This document shows, one piece after another, positions 16,095 to 25,492 of a stretch of 64,000 bases of DNA. A program made the translations under genes and the position numbers. Below the pieces are notes generated by a model. The model did not search any database. It saw only the letters and a list, made by a program, of their open reading frames with translations, and was not told where the DNA came from. Source of the stretch: JAJYKN01 sp035516155 (GTDB taxonomy: Bacteria; Nitrospirota; UBA9217); contig DATJAP010000005.1 in NCBI GenBank assembly GCA_035516155.1, positions 54,080 to 118,079 of the forward strand, read 5' to 3'. Each line of letters starts with the position of its first letter. Position 1 is the stretch's first letter.

Positions 16095-17717
16095 CTACCA
16101 CTCCGCCTTGTTTTGCGGTACGTACCAGTGAATGAAATTATACATGATGCCGAGGGGTTCGACCTTTACGCCCTTGAACCGCTTATGCACGATCGGCGTC
16201 GCATCAGGAACATAGAGAAAAGCATAGGGCTGTTCTTCTGCCAGGATCGCGTGGATGCGGTAGTAGATTTTTTTTCGCTTCTCCATGTCGAACGTCCGGC
16301 GTCCTTCTACCAGCAAACGGTCGACCTCGGCATTTTTATATCCAATAAAATTGTACTCACCCTTCTTGGTTTTGCTTGAATGCCAGATATCATAGATGTC
16401 CGGGTCACGCCCCATGCTCCACCCTAGGATGATGGCGTCAAAAGAGCGCTTATCGATCTGCTCGAGGAACGCTTGCCATTCCATAACCCGGATGTTCACG
16501 TCTATGCCAAGAGCCTTCATGTTCTGCTGAATGATTTCGGCCGTACGAATACGCTCGTTGTTTCCCTGGTTCGTCATGATGGTGAACCGGAACGGTCTAC
16601 CGTCCTTTTCCAGGATGCCATCGCTGTTCCGGTCTTTCCACCCTGCTTCTTCAAGCATGCGCCGCGCCCGTTCCGGATCGTAGTTGTAGGTCCGGGCGTT
16701 TGGGTTGTAGGCCCAGGACACGTACGAGAAAGGGCCGGTGCAAGGCCTCCCGAGCCCGAGCAGAATGCCGTCGATGATGCTTTTACGGTTTATGGCGTAG
16801 GAGAGCGCCTGTCTTACTTTGATTTCACCGAATAGGGGATTCCGTAGATTGTAACCCATATACGTGAATGCATTCGCGGGATAGCGGAACTTGACGTAGT
16901 TTTCCCTGATTCTGCGCGTTTCGCTTTTTCGAAGGTACTGAAGCGGGTTCAATTCCATCATGTCCACTCCACCCGAAAGCAGCTCCTGGAACATGGTGGA
17001 ACTGTCGGGGATGATCCGGTAAATGAACTGATCAATGTTCGGTCTGCCTTCGAAATAGTCGTTGTTTGCGTCGAGAACGATTTTCTGGCCCGATACCCAT
17101 TCTCTGAATTTGTAGGGACCGGTACCGATAGGGTGACGGTTGAACTGGTCCGTATTGATGTCCTTGCCTTCGAGCAGGTGCTTCGGGAGCATGCCCACGG
17201 CCCAGCTTTCAAGGGCGGGAGAAAAGGGCTCCTTATACGTCACCCGGAAAACATACTTATTGACGACCTCGGCTTTGGAAACGGCCGTATACGAACTGCT
17301 ATAGGGAGTGGCCACCTTGGGATCGATGAATTTCTGATATGTAAAGAGGCAATCCTCGGCGGTGAATTCCGCGCCATCATGCCACTTGACTCCCTTGCGG
17401 AGAAAAAAGGTGATGGTTTTGCCGCTGTTCGAGACCGTCCACCGCTCGGCAAGGTCGCCGATCAGTTTGATGTCCTTGTCATATTTGACCAGTCCGTTGA
17501 ATATCTGATCGTTAATCGTTCCCGATGAATTGTCATTTGCTATGACTGGATTAAGCCGGCGCGCATCACCGATGGAGGCCTCGACAAAGGTGTTTGGATT
17601 CCGTTCCACCTTCTCGCCGCAGGAGGAAAGGACCAAACCAAGCACGAAAGCAACGAGCCACAAACGACATGGAACAAAAGCGAAGGAGGAGCGCCGGGGA
17701 AAAGGATTATTTTTCAT
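16095..17717 (-). CDS. Peptide/oligopeptide-binding lipoprotein (SBP family 5)
   Basis: 540 residues from ATG at 17717. The N-terminal signal ends in a lipobox (VLSSC), so it is a lipid-anchored periplasmic or membrane-surface protein. The DppA/OppA fold is clear: LAERWTVSNSGKTITFFLRKG, VKWHDGAEFTAEDCLFTY, IGTGPYKFREW and VRQALSYAINRKSIIDG. It would bind peptides or other small ligands for uptake. No family-5 permease or ATPase lies next to it. The neighbouring ABC genes are of exporter type, so its transport partner is elsewhere or it serves in sensing. Confidence 0.92.
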   Translation of the reverse strand: MKNNPFPRRSSFAFVPCRLWLVAFVLGLVLSSCGEKVERNPNTFVEASIGDARRLNPVIANDNSSGTINDQIFNGLVKYDKDIKLIGDLAERWTVSNSGKTITFFLRKGVKWHDGAEFTAEDCLFTYQKFIDPKVATPYSSSYTAVSKAEVVNKYVFRVTYKEPFSPALESWAVGMLPKHLLEGKDINTDQFNRHPIGTGPYKFREWVSGQKIVLDANNDYFEGRPNIDQFIYRIIPDSSTMFQELLSGGVDMMELNPLQYLRKSETRRIRENYVKFRYPANAFTYMGYNLRNPLFGEIKVRQALSYAINRKSIIDGILLGLGRPCTGPFSYVSWAYNPNARTYNYDPERARRMLEEAGWKDRNSDGILEKDGRPFRFTIMTNQGNNERIRTAEIIQQNMKALGIDVNIRVMEWQAFLEQIDKRSFDAIILGWSMGRDPDIYDIWHSSKTKKGEYNFIGYKNAEVDRLLVEGRRTFDMEKRKKIYYRIHAILAEEQPYAFLYVPDATPIVHKRFKGVKVEPLGIMYNFIHWYVPQNKAEW

Positions 17718-17768
17718 TCTCAAACATTTCCGTAGTGACAGGTTTTGTTGTCTTGGCGGTCATTATGG

Positions 17769-17799
17769 GAAAAAACAAAAGGGTAGGCAAGGCCTACCC
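17769..17799 (-). terminator. Intrinsic terminator after secG
   Basis: An 8-bp stem (GGGTAGGC with GCCTACCC) and 3-nt loop, followed on the minus strand by TTTTGTTTTTT. It ends the gap-pgk-tpiA-secG operon. Confidence 0.85.
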
Positions 17800-17834
17800 C
17801 GCGTGTCTATCAGAGATTGTCATCTCATGAGCAA

Positions 17835-18167
17835 CTATTTTGCCGGTACGGAAGTCGGCGCCTGCTGCGCTGGTGGGACAAGAGGCAGTGGAGGCGCAGT
17901 CTGCGTCTGGGCGGGTGGAACGTTTTCCATGACTGAGCTCTTTTTTGTCGCCGTCAAAGCGAGACCGAGCGATGTGAACATGAAGATGATCGCCGCTCCT
18001 GTGGTTAGCTTTGCCAGAAAACTCTGGGCACCCCGGGGACCAAAAACCGTCTGCGATGCGCCGCCGAATGCGGCGCCGATGTCCGCTCCCTTGCCCTTTT
18101 GTAAGAGAACCATCCCGATCAGGATGGCGGAAACGATGACGTGAACAGATATCAGAAAAATGCGCAT
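17835..18167 (-). CDS. secG: Preprotein translocase subunit SecG
   Basis: 110 residues with two membrane helices (about 3-23 and 53-73) and the conserved GMVLLQKGKGADIGAAFGG loop and SQTVFG. The tail is Pro/Gln-rich. It assists SecYEG-mediated export. The last gene of the glycolytic operon, 50 bp after tpiA, a linkage seen in many bacteria. Confidence 0.95.
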   Translation of the reverse strand: MRIFLISVHVIVSAILIGMVLLQKGKGADIGAAFGGASQTVFGPRGAQSFLAKLTTGAAIIFMFTSLGLALTATKKSSVMENVPPAQTQTAPPLPLVPPAQQAPTSVPAK

Positions 18168-18217
18168 TGCTTAACTTCCTCCTTATTAAAGAACGACATA
18201 GACCGTTTTATCAAGCA

Positions 18218-18979
18218 TTACTTGAAATTCACAAGTGCCGCAAAGGACTCGGGTTTGAGACTCGCTCCGCCCACCAGAGCACCATCTATGTCCGGTTTAT
18301 TCATGAGCGCCGACACGTTCTCCGGTGTTACGCTGCCGCCATATTGGATGCGAAGACCTTCGGCCACCTCTTCGCTGTACAGGGACCTGATCTTCTGCCG
18401 GATGAAAGCATGTATCTCGTTTGCCTGTTCGGGTGTCGCCGTTTTGCCCGTGCCGATCGCCCAGACCGGCTCATAGGCGACGACGATCCTCGACATCTCA
18501 GCGCCGGTCACGCCCTTAAGCGCCCCGGCAATCTGGTGGTCAATTACTTCATGCGCTTTGCCCGCCTCCCGTTCACTCAGGAGCTCTCCCACGCATACAA
18601 TGGGCAGCAGCCCTTTATCCAGCGCCTGCCTGATTTTCCTGTTTACCGTTTCGTCGGTCTCTCCAAAATACTGCCGGCGTTCGCTGTGGCCTATAATAAC
18701 ATACTTGCAGCTCAAATCCAACAGCATTTCAGCAGATATCTCGCCGGTAAACGCCCCTTTGTCCTCCCAGAACAGGTTCTGGGCCGACACCACTATGTTC
18801 GTTCCCTTGATTGTATCGCTAACGGCCTGAATCGCCGTGAAGGCCGGGGCGAGCACAATCTCCCGATCCCTTGCGCTGGACACAAGCGGAATGAGCTTGG
18901 CGGCCAGGTCCCGCGCCTCTGCCGTGGTCTTATTCATCTTCCAGTTACCTGCGATGATCGGTCTGCGTTTTGGATTCAA
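18218..18979 (-). CDS. tpiA: Triosephosphate isomerase
   Basis: Catalytic elements are complete: NWKMN (Lys), IGHSERR (His), AYEPVWAIGTG (Glu and loop 6) and the phosphate-binding QYGGSV and GGASL. It interconverts dihydroxyacetone phosphate and glyceraldehyde 3-phosphate. I place the start at the TTG at 18979 (about 253 residues, close to the family norm). A GTG at 18991 or the ATG at 19021 are alternatives, and none has a good ribosome site. It lies between pgk and secG. Confidence 0.93.
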   Translation of the reverse strand: MNPKRRPIIAGNWKMNKTTAEARDLAAKLIPLVSSARDREIVLAPAFTAIQAVSDTIKGTNIVVSAQNLFWEDKGAFTGEISAEMLLDLSCKYVIIGHSERRQYFGETDETVNRKIRQALDKGLLPIVCVGELLSEREAGKAHEVIDHQIAGALKGVTGAEMSRIVVAYEPVWAIGTGKTATPEQANEIHAFIRQKIRSLYSEEVAEGLRIQYGGSVTPENVSALMNKPDIDGALVGGASLKPESFAALVNFK

Positions 18980-19093
18980 GGGGGCACCCACTTTCAGAAA
19001 AAAGGTTATACCACAGAGCATACTTTAGCGCGCAGAGAGAACCCCGACTCCGGAATCCGGGATTTGCCCTCGCGCAACAGCAACGACATATTT

Positions 19094-20287
19094 TTATTCT
19101 TTGTCATCCGTTAGCGCTGCGAGGCCGGGCAGTTCCTTGCCTTCAAGAAGCTCGAGCGATGCGCCGCCGCCGGTGGAGATGAACGTAATACTGTCCGATA
19201 CGCCGGCTTTATGCACCGCCACATCCGTGTCGCCGCCCCCCACTATGGTCGTCGCGTAGGCGTCCGCCACGGAGCGTGCAATGGCGAAGGTGCCGCGGGA
19301 ATAGGCATCCTTTTCAAACATGCCCATCGGGCCATTCCAGATGATGGTTTTGGCGTCCTGAATCGCTTCCGAAAAGAGCCTGGTTGTGGCCGGTCCGATG
19401 TCGAGACCGACCCATCCCTTCGGAATTTCCTGGGACGTGACGATTTTGGTTTCCGCCCCGTCGTTCATGTTCTCCGCAGCGACAAAGTCAACGGGCAGGT
19501 AAAATTTAACACCCTTTTCGCGAACGCCTTTCCGAAGGCGCTGGGCCATCTCGAGCATTTCGGGTTCAACGAGCGAGGCGCCCACTTCCTGCCCGCGGGC
19601 CTTTATGAACGTGAAAGCCATGGCGCCGCCCACGATAATCTTGTCGACCTTGTTCTGAAGGTTTTCGATTACCCCGATCTTGCCCGAGACCTTGGCTCCA
19701 CCCAGGATCGCGACAAATGGACGAACAGGGTTCGCCACGGTCTTCTGAAGATATTCGATCTCCTTCTTCATGAGGAATCCGGCTACCGACTGTTTTACAT
19801 GTTTTGTAATGCCGTATATGGAAGCATGGGCACGGTGAGCGGTCCCGAAGGCGTCGTTCACGTATACATCGGTGAAGGCCGCGAGAGCTTTTGAGAAGCC
19901 CTCATCGTTCCTCTCCTCTTCGGGATGAAATCTCAGGTTCTCGAGGAGTAGGACATCGCCGGAACGCATCCCTGCAACGAGGTGCTCCACATCGGGACCG
20001 ATGCAATCTTTGGCGAATTTGACTTCCTTGCTGAGAAGCCGATTCAGCCGCAAGGCCACAGGCGCCAGGCTGTACTTGGGACTCGGTTTTCCCTTAGGGC
20101 GGCCGAGGTGCGACGCAAGTATGACCTTGGCACCAGCATCAAGGGCATAGTTAATCGTTGGGACCGTAGAACGGATCCGGCCGTCGTCAGTGATGTTGCC
20201 GTTCTCGTCGATCGGCACATTGAAATCAGCGCGGATAAACACGCGCTTGCCCTTGAGATCGACTTTTTCGATGGTCTTTTTGTCCAT
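19094..20287 (-). CDS. pgk: Phosphoglycerate kinase
   Basis: 397 residues, full length. N-terminal substrate site RADFNVP and HLGRPKG, hinge and C-terminal nucleotide site GGAKVSGKIGVIENL, VDKIIVGGAMAFTF and GGGDTDVA. It makes ATP from 1,3-bisphosphoglycerate. Located 58 bp after gap and 72 bp before tpiA in one operon. Confidence 0.97.
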   Translation of the reverse strand: MDKKTIEKVDLKGKRVFIRADFNVPIDENGNITDDGRIRSTVPTINYALDAGAKVILASHLGRPKGKPSPKYSLAPVALRLNRLLSKEVKFAKDCIGPDVEHLVAGMRSGDVLLLENLRFHPEEERNDEGFSKALAAFTDVYVNDAFGTAHRAHASIYGITKHVKQSVAGFLMKKEIEYLQKTVANPVRPFVAILGGAKVSGKIGVIENLQNKVDKIIVGGAMAFTFIKARGQEVGASLVEPEMLEMAQRLRKGVREKGVKFYLPVDFVAAENMNDGAETKIVTSQEIPKGWVGLDIGPATTRLFSEAIQDAKTIIWNGPMGMFEKDAYSRGTFAIARSVADAYATTIVGGGDTDVAVHKAGVSDSITFISTGGGASLELLEGKELPGLAALTDDKE

Positions 20288-20345
20288 GCCGAAACCCCCA
20301 AAATCGGATCAACCCGTGTAAATCGATTGCCCTCGTTGAACAGAA

Positions 20346-21353
20346 TTACAGCCCCTTCTTCGCCACAAGGATCGCCAGGTCGCGGAGGCGATTTGAGTAG
20401 CCCCATTCGTTGTCATACCATGAAATCACCTTGACCATGGCGCCTTCCATGACGCTCGTGAGCGCAGCGTCCACGATGGAGGAGTGGGGATTGCCCTTGA
20501 AATCGATTGAGACAAGCGGTGCTTCCTCGTACTGGAGGATGCCCTTCAACTTGCCCTCGGCAGCGGACTTGAGCGCAGCATTGACTTCTTCCTTCGTGGT
20601 CTTCTTGGAGACCTCAACAACCACGTCTACGACAGAGACATTCGGCGTGGGCACGCGGAGCGACATGCCGTCTAGCTTGCCCTTGAGCTCGGGCAACACG
20701 AGCGATACGGCCTTGGCAGCACCGGTCGAGGTCGGGATAATGGACACGCAGGCCGCGCGGGCCCGGCGGAGGTCCTTGTGCGGCAGGTCGAGGAGTTTCT
20801 GGTCGTTCGTATAGGAGTGGATCGTGTTCATGAGGCCGTGCACGATGCCGAAGTTCTCATGGAGGACCTTGGCGACGGGTGCGAGGCAGTTGGTAGTGCA
20901 TGAGGCATTCGAGATGATGTGGTGCTTTGACGGGTCGTAGGTGTGCTCGTTCACGCCGATAACGAAGGTCGCATCGGGGTCCTTGGCCGGGGCGGAAATG
21001 AGGACCTTTTTGGCACCCGCGGTCATGTGCTTTCCCGCGCTTGCCTTGTCCAGAAACAGGCCGGTAGACTCGATCGCAATGTCCACCTTCAGGTCCTTCC
21101 AGGGGAGCTCGGCCGGGTCCTTCTTCGCCACGACCGCAATGTCTTTACCGCCCACAATGAGCTTGCCGTCACCGGCTTTAATTTCAGCCGGGAATTCGCC
21201 GAACACGGAATCCCATTTCAAAAGGTGCGCAAGGGTCTTTGCATCGGTGAGGTCGTTGATTGCAACGATTTCGATGTCCTTGTTGCCCTGTGAAGCGCGG
21301 AACACGTTCCTGCCGATCCTTCCGAATCCGTTGATTGCAACTCTAACTGCCAT
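20346..21353 (-). CDS. gap: Glyceraldehyde-3-phosphate dehydrogenase, type I
   Basis: 335 residues from ATG at 21353, which has AAGGAGGCTACC upstream. The Rossmann start is VAINGFGRIGRN and the catalytic Cys is in SNASCTTNCLAP, with the conserved His in the HSYTNDQ region. It reduces NAD while forming 1,3-bisphosphoglycerate. The Asp in INDL following the Rossmann fold favours NAD. Second gene of the DUF1015-gap-pgk-tpiA-secG operon. Confidence 0.97.
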   Translation of the reverse strand: MAVRVAINGFGRIGRNVFRASQGNKDIEIVAINDLTDAKTLAHLLKWDSVFGEFPAEIKAGDGKLIVGGKDIAVVAKKDPAELPWKDLKVDIAIESTGLFLDKASAGKHMTAGAKKVLISAPAKDPDATFVIGVNEHTYDPSKHHIISNASCTTNCLAPVAKVLHENFGIVHGLMNTIHSYTNDQKLLDLPHKDLRRARAACVSIIPTSTGAAKAVSLVLPELKGKLDGMSLRVPTPNVSVVDVVVEVSKKTTKEEVNAALKSAAEGKLKGILQYEEAPLVSIDFKGNPHSSIVDAALTSVMEGAMVKVISWYDNEWGYSNRLRDLAILVAKKGL

Positions 21354-21436
21354 GGTAGCCTCCTTGAGGGGAAATAGTAGCAAGTATCAAGCAGTTTATG
21401 GGATCATGCGATTTCCCTTGCTCCTTGACCTGGTGT

Positions 21437-22762
21437 CTAACCGATTTTATGTATCACCAACCCCGTTAGTAGCTTGGGGTAGAAGTACGTTGCTTTTTGC
21501 GGCATGCGTTCGCCCGCGGCCGCCACTTCCTTCACTTCTTCCACTTTTGTTGGATTCATGAAAAAAACGAGCTCGGCATTGCCGTCATGGACCAGTTTGT
21601 CGGCCTCGGTGGCGTCCTTGAGGTATTCTATGTTCAGACCGAGCTTGTGCGTCTCCATCTTGATACCCAGAAGCCTGTCAATGATGAGGTGGTGCAGAAT
21701 GGAAACATCGAGTCGACGGTAGGCCGGTGATTTGCCGGGAAGCAAACCATCCATGTCCGACTCGTCCCGAAGCGTCAGGAGGTAGTAGCTGTGCTCGCCC
21801 TTGACCCGCATGCCGAATACGTGGGCATGATCGGCGCGGTGAGCTAGGGTGTCCAGGATTGTGCGCAAATCCTTACCCTCGGACTTCCTGTTGAAATCGA
21901 TACGTTCGATAGCGAAATAGCGGTTCAGTTCGTCCTCAAAGCGCCGGGGGTGAAAACCGTCCAGGTTGAAGAGCGCCCGATGCGCCGGAAAAATGGTGAG
22001 CCCCGGGTCCTCAAGCCTAGCCAGGAACATGGCGACGTAACTATAGCCTTCCTCACTCACTCCCGTGCCGACAGCCTTGCGACGCTCATTCCGGTAATTC
22101 AATGCCGTATCGTAGCGATGGTGGCCGTCGGCGATGAAAAAAGGTTTGTCCGCCATCTCGCGTATCACGGTTTCGATACTCCGCTTATCTGTCAGCCTCC
22201 AGATTCGGTGTATTACGCCATCTTCGCTCTTGACATCCATCTCGGGTTTTCCGTTGATGCCTTCGAGCACGGATTGTATTAAACCCGGGGGGTCGGAGAC
22301 GAGAGAAAATATCTGGCTGAAACTCGCTTTGCAGGCTCGTAGGAGGTTCAGACGGTCGGTCTTGGGGCCTGAAAGCGTCGTCTCGTGGGGCTTTACGACT
22401 CCTGAGTTGTAGTCTTCAATCCTGACGAGACAGACAAAACCGCGCAGTCGTTTGACTTTTGCGTCGGTTTGATACTCCATTTCATAGACATAAAAGGCCG
22501 GTTCCCGGTCTTTATGGAGGACATCTGTTTTAAGCCATTCATCCAGAAGGGTTGAGGCGCGAGTATACCGGTTGTCGTCCGCAGTATCGCCGGGGCTCTC
22601 CAGCCCGTATTCAAGCCGAATTACATTGTGCGGACTTTTTCGGTAAAGTTCCTGCTGGGCTGCCGGCGAGATAATGTCGTAGGGCGGACAGACGAGATCG
22701 GCAAGATTGCCGGCTCTCGCACGGTTATACACAATTCCCCTGAAGGGGATAATCTTCGCCAT
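21437..22762 (-). CDS. DUF1015 family protein
   Basis: 441 residues. It starts with MAKIIPFRGIVYN and VCPPYDIISPAAQQEL, and later has IADGHHRYDTALNYRNE, all hallmarks of DUF1015. The biochemical role is not known to me. The gene opens the glycolytic operon and lies 83 bp before gap, which hints at a metabolic role, though that is inference. No signal peptide or membrane segment. Confidence 0.88.
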   Translation of the reverse strand: MAKIIPFRGIVYNRARAGNLADLVCPPYDIISPAAQQELYRKSPHNVIRLEYGLESPGDTADDNRYTRASTLLDEWLKTDVLHKDREPAFYVYEMEYQTDAKVKRLRGFVCLVRIEDYNSGVVKPHETTLSGPKTDRLNLLRACKASFSQIFSLVSDPPGLIQSVLEGINGKPEMDVKSEDGVIHRIWRLTDKRSIETVIREMADKPFFIADGHHRYDTALNYRNERRKAVGTGVSEEGYSYVAMFLARLEDPGLTIFPAHRALFNLDGFHPRRFEDELNRYFAIERIDFNRKSEGKDLRTILDTLAHRADHAHVFGMRVKGEHSYYLLTLRDESDMDGLLPGKSPAYRRLDVSILHHLIIDRLLGIKMETHKLGLNIEYLKDATEADKLVHDGNAELVFFMNPTKVEEVKEVAAAGERMPQKATYFYPKLLTGLVIHKIG

Positions 22763-22814
22763 TAATTACGTCCTTGCAGTTATCCAGACCAGAAATATAT
22801 CTCAAAAGACCTCT

Positions 22815-22844
22815 TTTATAGCACAGCGCCTAATTTATTGTCAA
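22815..22844 (-). promoter_or_regulatory. Promoter of the DUF1015-gap-pgk-tpiA-secG operon
   Basis: Minus-strand TTGACA (22839-22844), 18-base spacer ending in TGC, then TATAAA (22815-22820). Start of transcription near 22808, about 46 nt before the DUF1015 ATG. Confidence 0.8.
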
Positions 22845-22878
22845 TATAATTTCGAAGTCTCATAAGGTCAATAATGGC

Positions 22879-22907
22879 TTGACCGGCATCTCATTTTTCA
22901 GTATACT
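22879..22907 (+). promoter_or_regulatory. Promoter of the HAMP membrane protein gene
   Basis: TTGACC (22879-22884), 17-base spacer, TATACT (22902-22907). Transcription would begin near 22914. Confidence 0.75.
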
Positions 22908-22995
22908 ATAATGAAATCAATCCTGTTCGAATGCAGGTCACCGCATAGACCATCGATTACAATCCATATCAAACAAGATAAGGCACGAAAGATAT

Positions 22996-23550
22996 ATGCA
23001 AAAAACAGGGAAGAGGATGCTCTGGCATCGGAACAAGGGTTACCTGCACGCGACAGGCCCCCAGTTCCGGTTTATCCTTTTTCTCATTATCGTGCTGATA
23101 TCCTATACTATTCTGCTCCGTGTGTTGCAGAAACTCTCCGAGATCATGCAGCTTCCCATCTTTCTGCCCATTTCACTCATTGTGCTTCTTATTTTCATCG
23201 GCATCGGTGGCATTCTCTATTCCCACACCTTTGTCGGGCCCATAATCCGCATCCGAAAAACGCTTGAGCATATGGCAGAGGGCGAAACATCCCTTTGTCT
23301 CCGGCTCCGAGATTCTGATGATCCCATGCTCAAGGATCTCGTAAGAGTAATCCTGCTGGTGTGTGAAAACAGTAGGGCCTCTCAATCACTGATACGGGAT
23401 GCGTCGCGGGAACTTATTAGCGAGATTACCGCGCTTCAGAACAGCATTCATCGCGGCGCGGAGAAGGCGGAACTGCAGAAACACCTTGATGAGATACACA
23501 AAAAACAGGGCCTCCTGGAACAGGCTATCAAGGTGCCTGGGAAACCGTAG
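22996..23550 (+). CDS. Membrane protein with two helices and HAMP-like domain
   Basis: 184 residues. Two membrane helices (about 25-45 and 54-76) are followed by a HAMP-like stretch (VGPIIRIRKTLEHMAEGE, about 77-125) and a C-terminal coiled coil of about 60 residues. There is no kinase, cyclase or methyl-accepting domain, so it is a stand-alone signalling or scaffolding membrane protein. The upstream promoter is strong and the ribosome site weak. The next gene starts 8 bp downstream, so both probably act together. Confidence 0.75.
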   Translation: MQKTGKRMLWHRNKGYLHATGPQFRFILFLIIVLISYTILLRVLQKLSEIMQLPIFLPISLIVLLIFIGIGGILYSHTFVGPIIRIRKTLEHMAEGETSLCLRLRDSDDPMLKDLVRVILLVCENSRASQSLIRDASRELISEITALQNSIHRGAEKAELQKHLDEIHKKQGLLEQAIKVPGKP

Positions 23551-23558
23551 GAGCGGCA

Positions 23559-23840
23559 ATGGTGGAAAGTGGTTTTAAAGGAAAAAGCATGAAAATGGTT
23601 GCCGTGGACGTGGCTGAGGGCTTCATCACGGTAAACCCGCTTTTTCTCAAAAAATTTGACCAGGATATGATCAAGACCCTTTTCGACAACTTGAACAAGA
23701 CGCTTACAAGCATCAGGAATGAGAAACTCGATTACGGGAATCAAACGGCTTTAAGAATAAGGAATATGAAGCTTCAACGCATGCACAATGCCATGATCAT
23801 CATCAGGAATATTGCACGAGAGAAACGCATCCCGCTCTAG
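23559..23840 (+). CDS. Small protein, function unknown
   Basis: 93 residues, preceded by TAGGAG at good distance from the ATG. An internal Met at 23589 is an alternative start. The sequence is helical and basic at the C-terminal end (LRIRNMKLQRMHNAMIIIRN). No membrane helix or known motif. It forms a two-gene operon with the HAMP-like membrane protein, 8 bp apart. No family is recognised. Confidence 0.65.
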   Translation: MVESGFKGKSMKMVAVDVAEGFITVNPLFLKKFDQDMIKTLFDNLNKTLTSIRNEKLDYGNQTALRIRNMKLQRMHNAMIIIRNIAREKRIPL

Positions 23841-23853
23841 CCGCGGTCATGAG

Positions 23854-23892
23854 AAAAAAAGCGAGGCCGTGAGCGTTCGATCTGCGCCTCGC
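23854..23892 (-). terminator. Intrinsic terminator after pfp
   Basis: Minus-strand stem GCGAGGC with GCCTCGC around an 18-nt loop, followed by seven T. It may also slow transcription arriving from the plus strand. Confidence 0.75.
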
Positions 23893-23917
23893 ATTCTGCC
23901 CCACCCCCTCACAACAG

Positions 23918-25153
23918 TTATCCGACCGCAACCGAATACCGTTTTACGAAATCCTCCGCCGTCATTTTCGCCGTCGCGGCAAGTTTCTTGAGCGCTTCTC
24001 CCGCCAAATCTTCCTTCTCCAGCCTGATCATATAACGCCGCGCCATGTGGTAATCGTCGGAATTGATGTCGATAGTGCGTATCCTTGTTTTGCCCGTCTT
24101 GGGGTCCAGAAGGTCAGCGAATTTGATCGGCAGACACACTCCGTCTTTGAGCATAATCATGGCGCCAGAGCCGCCCGAGATGAGAAATTTCACGGCACTG
24201 TAGCCGAGGTAGCGCGTATATTCCCTGTCGTAGGAAATGGGCGGATGACAACGCAGTTCGTAGCCGATATCCTTGGCAATGATAGTGGTCTTGAGGCCCA
24301 CGGACTCGAGACCGGTCATCACACGCTGCTTGAGCATGTCGCCCAATGGGATCTCCGCCAGGCGGATATTCCCATGGTCGTCCCGGGGGACATCCTTCAG
24401 AAAAGTCAGTTCCTCGGGGTCAAACCGGGTTGCCACCCCTTCAGCAATGACCGCGACACCGTGGCTCCTGCCGTTCGAAAGACGCTTGATGATCGCTCCT
24501 TCGAGGATGGCAATGACCTTGCTCAGCGATATTTTGTTCCCGAGTTCTTCGGGGATGAGCGTGAGGGTGGCGCCCGCGCCCATACCCATGCCGAGCGCCA
24601 AATGACCGGCGGAGCGGCCCATGGCAATCACGAAGTACCATCTACTCGCGGTGCGCGCATCCTCCATGAGGTTTTCAACGAGTTGGGTGCCGAGGGAGCG
24701 GGCTGTTTCAAAACCGAAGGTCGGGACGCCATGCGGGAGCGGCAGATCATTGTCTATGGTTTTCGGTACGTGGCAGACCGCGATCCGGCCCTGCGCTTCC
24801 TGCTCGACCCGGGTGGACGTGTAAGCGGTGTCGTCGCCACCTATAGTGACGAGGTACGTTACCCCAAGGCTCGTCAGCGCCTTAATCACATTCGCCATTT
24901 TTTCGGGGCTCTTGGTGGGGTTGTCACGGGAGGTTCCGATAATCGATCCACCGCGGAGCTGAATGCGTGAAATTTCGCCGTTCCCCAGGTTGGTCGTATG
25001 GGTCGTGTCCCCCTTTGAGAGCCACTTGAATCCATCATGAACACCGATGACGCCGAGGCCCTGCTTGACCGCCTCGAAGGTTACTGCGCTGATCACCCCG
25101 TTGATTCCAGGCGCCGGCCCGCCGCCGACCACTACTGCAAGCTTGCCTCCCAT
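23918..25153 (-). CDS. pfp: Pyrophosphate-dependent 6-phosphofructokinase
   Basis: 411 residues from ATG at 25153, which has CAGGAGGCGGCT upstream. The phosphate loop reads GGGPAPG. The IGGDDT motif has Asp where ATP-dependent enzymes have Gly, and PKTIDND has Lys, the combination that marks pyrophosphate use. It interconverts fructose 6-phosphate and fructose 1,6-bisphosphate reversibly, so it can serve glycolysis and gluconeogenesis, which suits an energy-limited anaerobe. It is transcribed alone from the promoter at 25220-25248. Confidence 0.92.
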   Translation of the reverse strand: MGGKLAVVVGGGPAPGINGVISAVTFEAVKQGLGVIGVHDGFKWLSKGDTTHTTNLGNGEISRIQLRGGSIIGTSRDNPTKSPEKMANVIKALTSLGVTYLVTIGGDDTAYTSTRVEQEAQGRIAVCHVPKTIDNDLPLPHGVPTFGFETARSLGTQLVENLMEDARTASRWYFVIAMGRSAGHLALGMGMGAGATLTLIPEELGNKISLSKVIAILEGAIIKRLSNGRSHGVAVIAEGVATRFDPEELTFLKDVPRDDHGNIRLAEIPLGDMLKQRVMTGLESVGLKTTIIAKDIGYELRCHPPISYDREYTRYLGYSAVKFLISGGSGAMIMLKDGVCLPIKFADLLDPKTGKTRIRTIDINSDDYHMARRYMIRLEKEDLAGEALKKLAATAKMTAEDFVKRYSVAVG

Positions 25154-25219
25154 AGCCGCCTCCTGATAGATTGAGACTTTCCTGATCGTGATGCCGGCGT
25201 GATGCTCACGCACCGCGCA

Positions 25220-25248
25220 ACTGTAACAAATCACGACATACTTGTCAA
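25220..25248 (-). promoter_or_regulatory. Promoter of pfp
   Basis: Minus-strand TTGACA (25243-25248), 17-base spacer ending TGT, then TACAGT (25220-25225). Start near 25213, leader about 60 nt. Confidence 0.75.
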
Positions 25249-25359
25249 TACGAAAGGCCCACACTGGAAGCTTGGAAGATAACCATGTGTTTCGCTCCTT
25301 GGGAATGGGTATTCACCATAATGCGATGGGGGATAAAACATCTATCCTGATGTTTTCTA

Positions 25360-25368
25360 TGTTATACT
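25360..25368 (+). promoter_or_regulatory. Extended -10 promoter of the coiled-coil gene leader
   Basis: TGTTATACT at 25360-25368. Transcription would start near 25375, one base before an ATG and about 340 nt before the coiled-coil gene. Confidence 0.5.
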
Positions 25369-25375
25369 TGCCAAT

Positions 25376-25492
25376 ATGGACGAAATCCGGTACTATTGGA
25401 GACACAACAACAGTCAAATCGGCAAGAGTAACCCCATCCTGAAGAAGAATTCGATAAAATGGAAATCAAATTGTTATGGTCCCTCGCGGTAG
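25376..25492 (+). CDS. 38-residue leader ORF, possibly leaderless
   Basis: ATG at 25376 sits next to the predicted transcription start and opens 38 codons (begins MDEIRYYWRHNNSQIG). The peptide is basic and rich in Asn, Lys and Ser. The stop codon lies inside the loop of the first leader hairpin (25478-25500), so translation could alter RNA folding. Whether it is translated is unknown, and it may be a chance ORF. Confidence 0.35.
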   Translation: MDEIRYYWRHNNSQIGKSNPILKKNSIKWKSNCYGPSR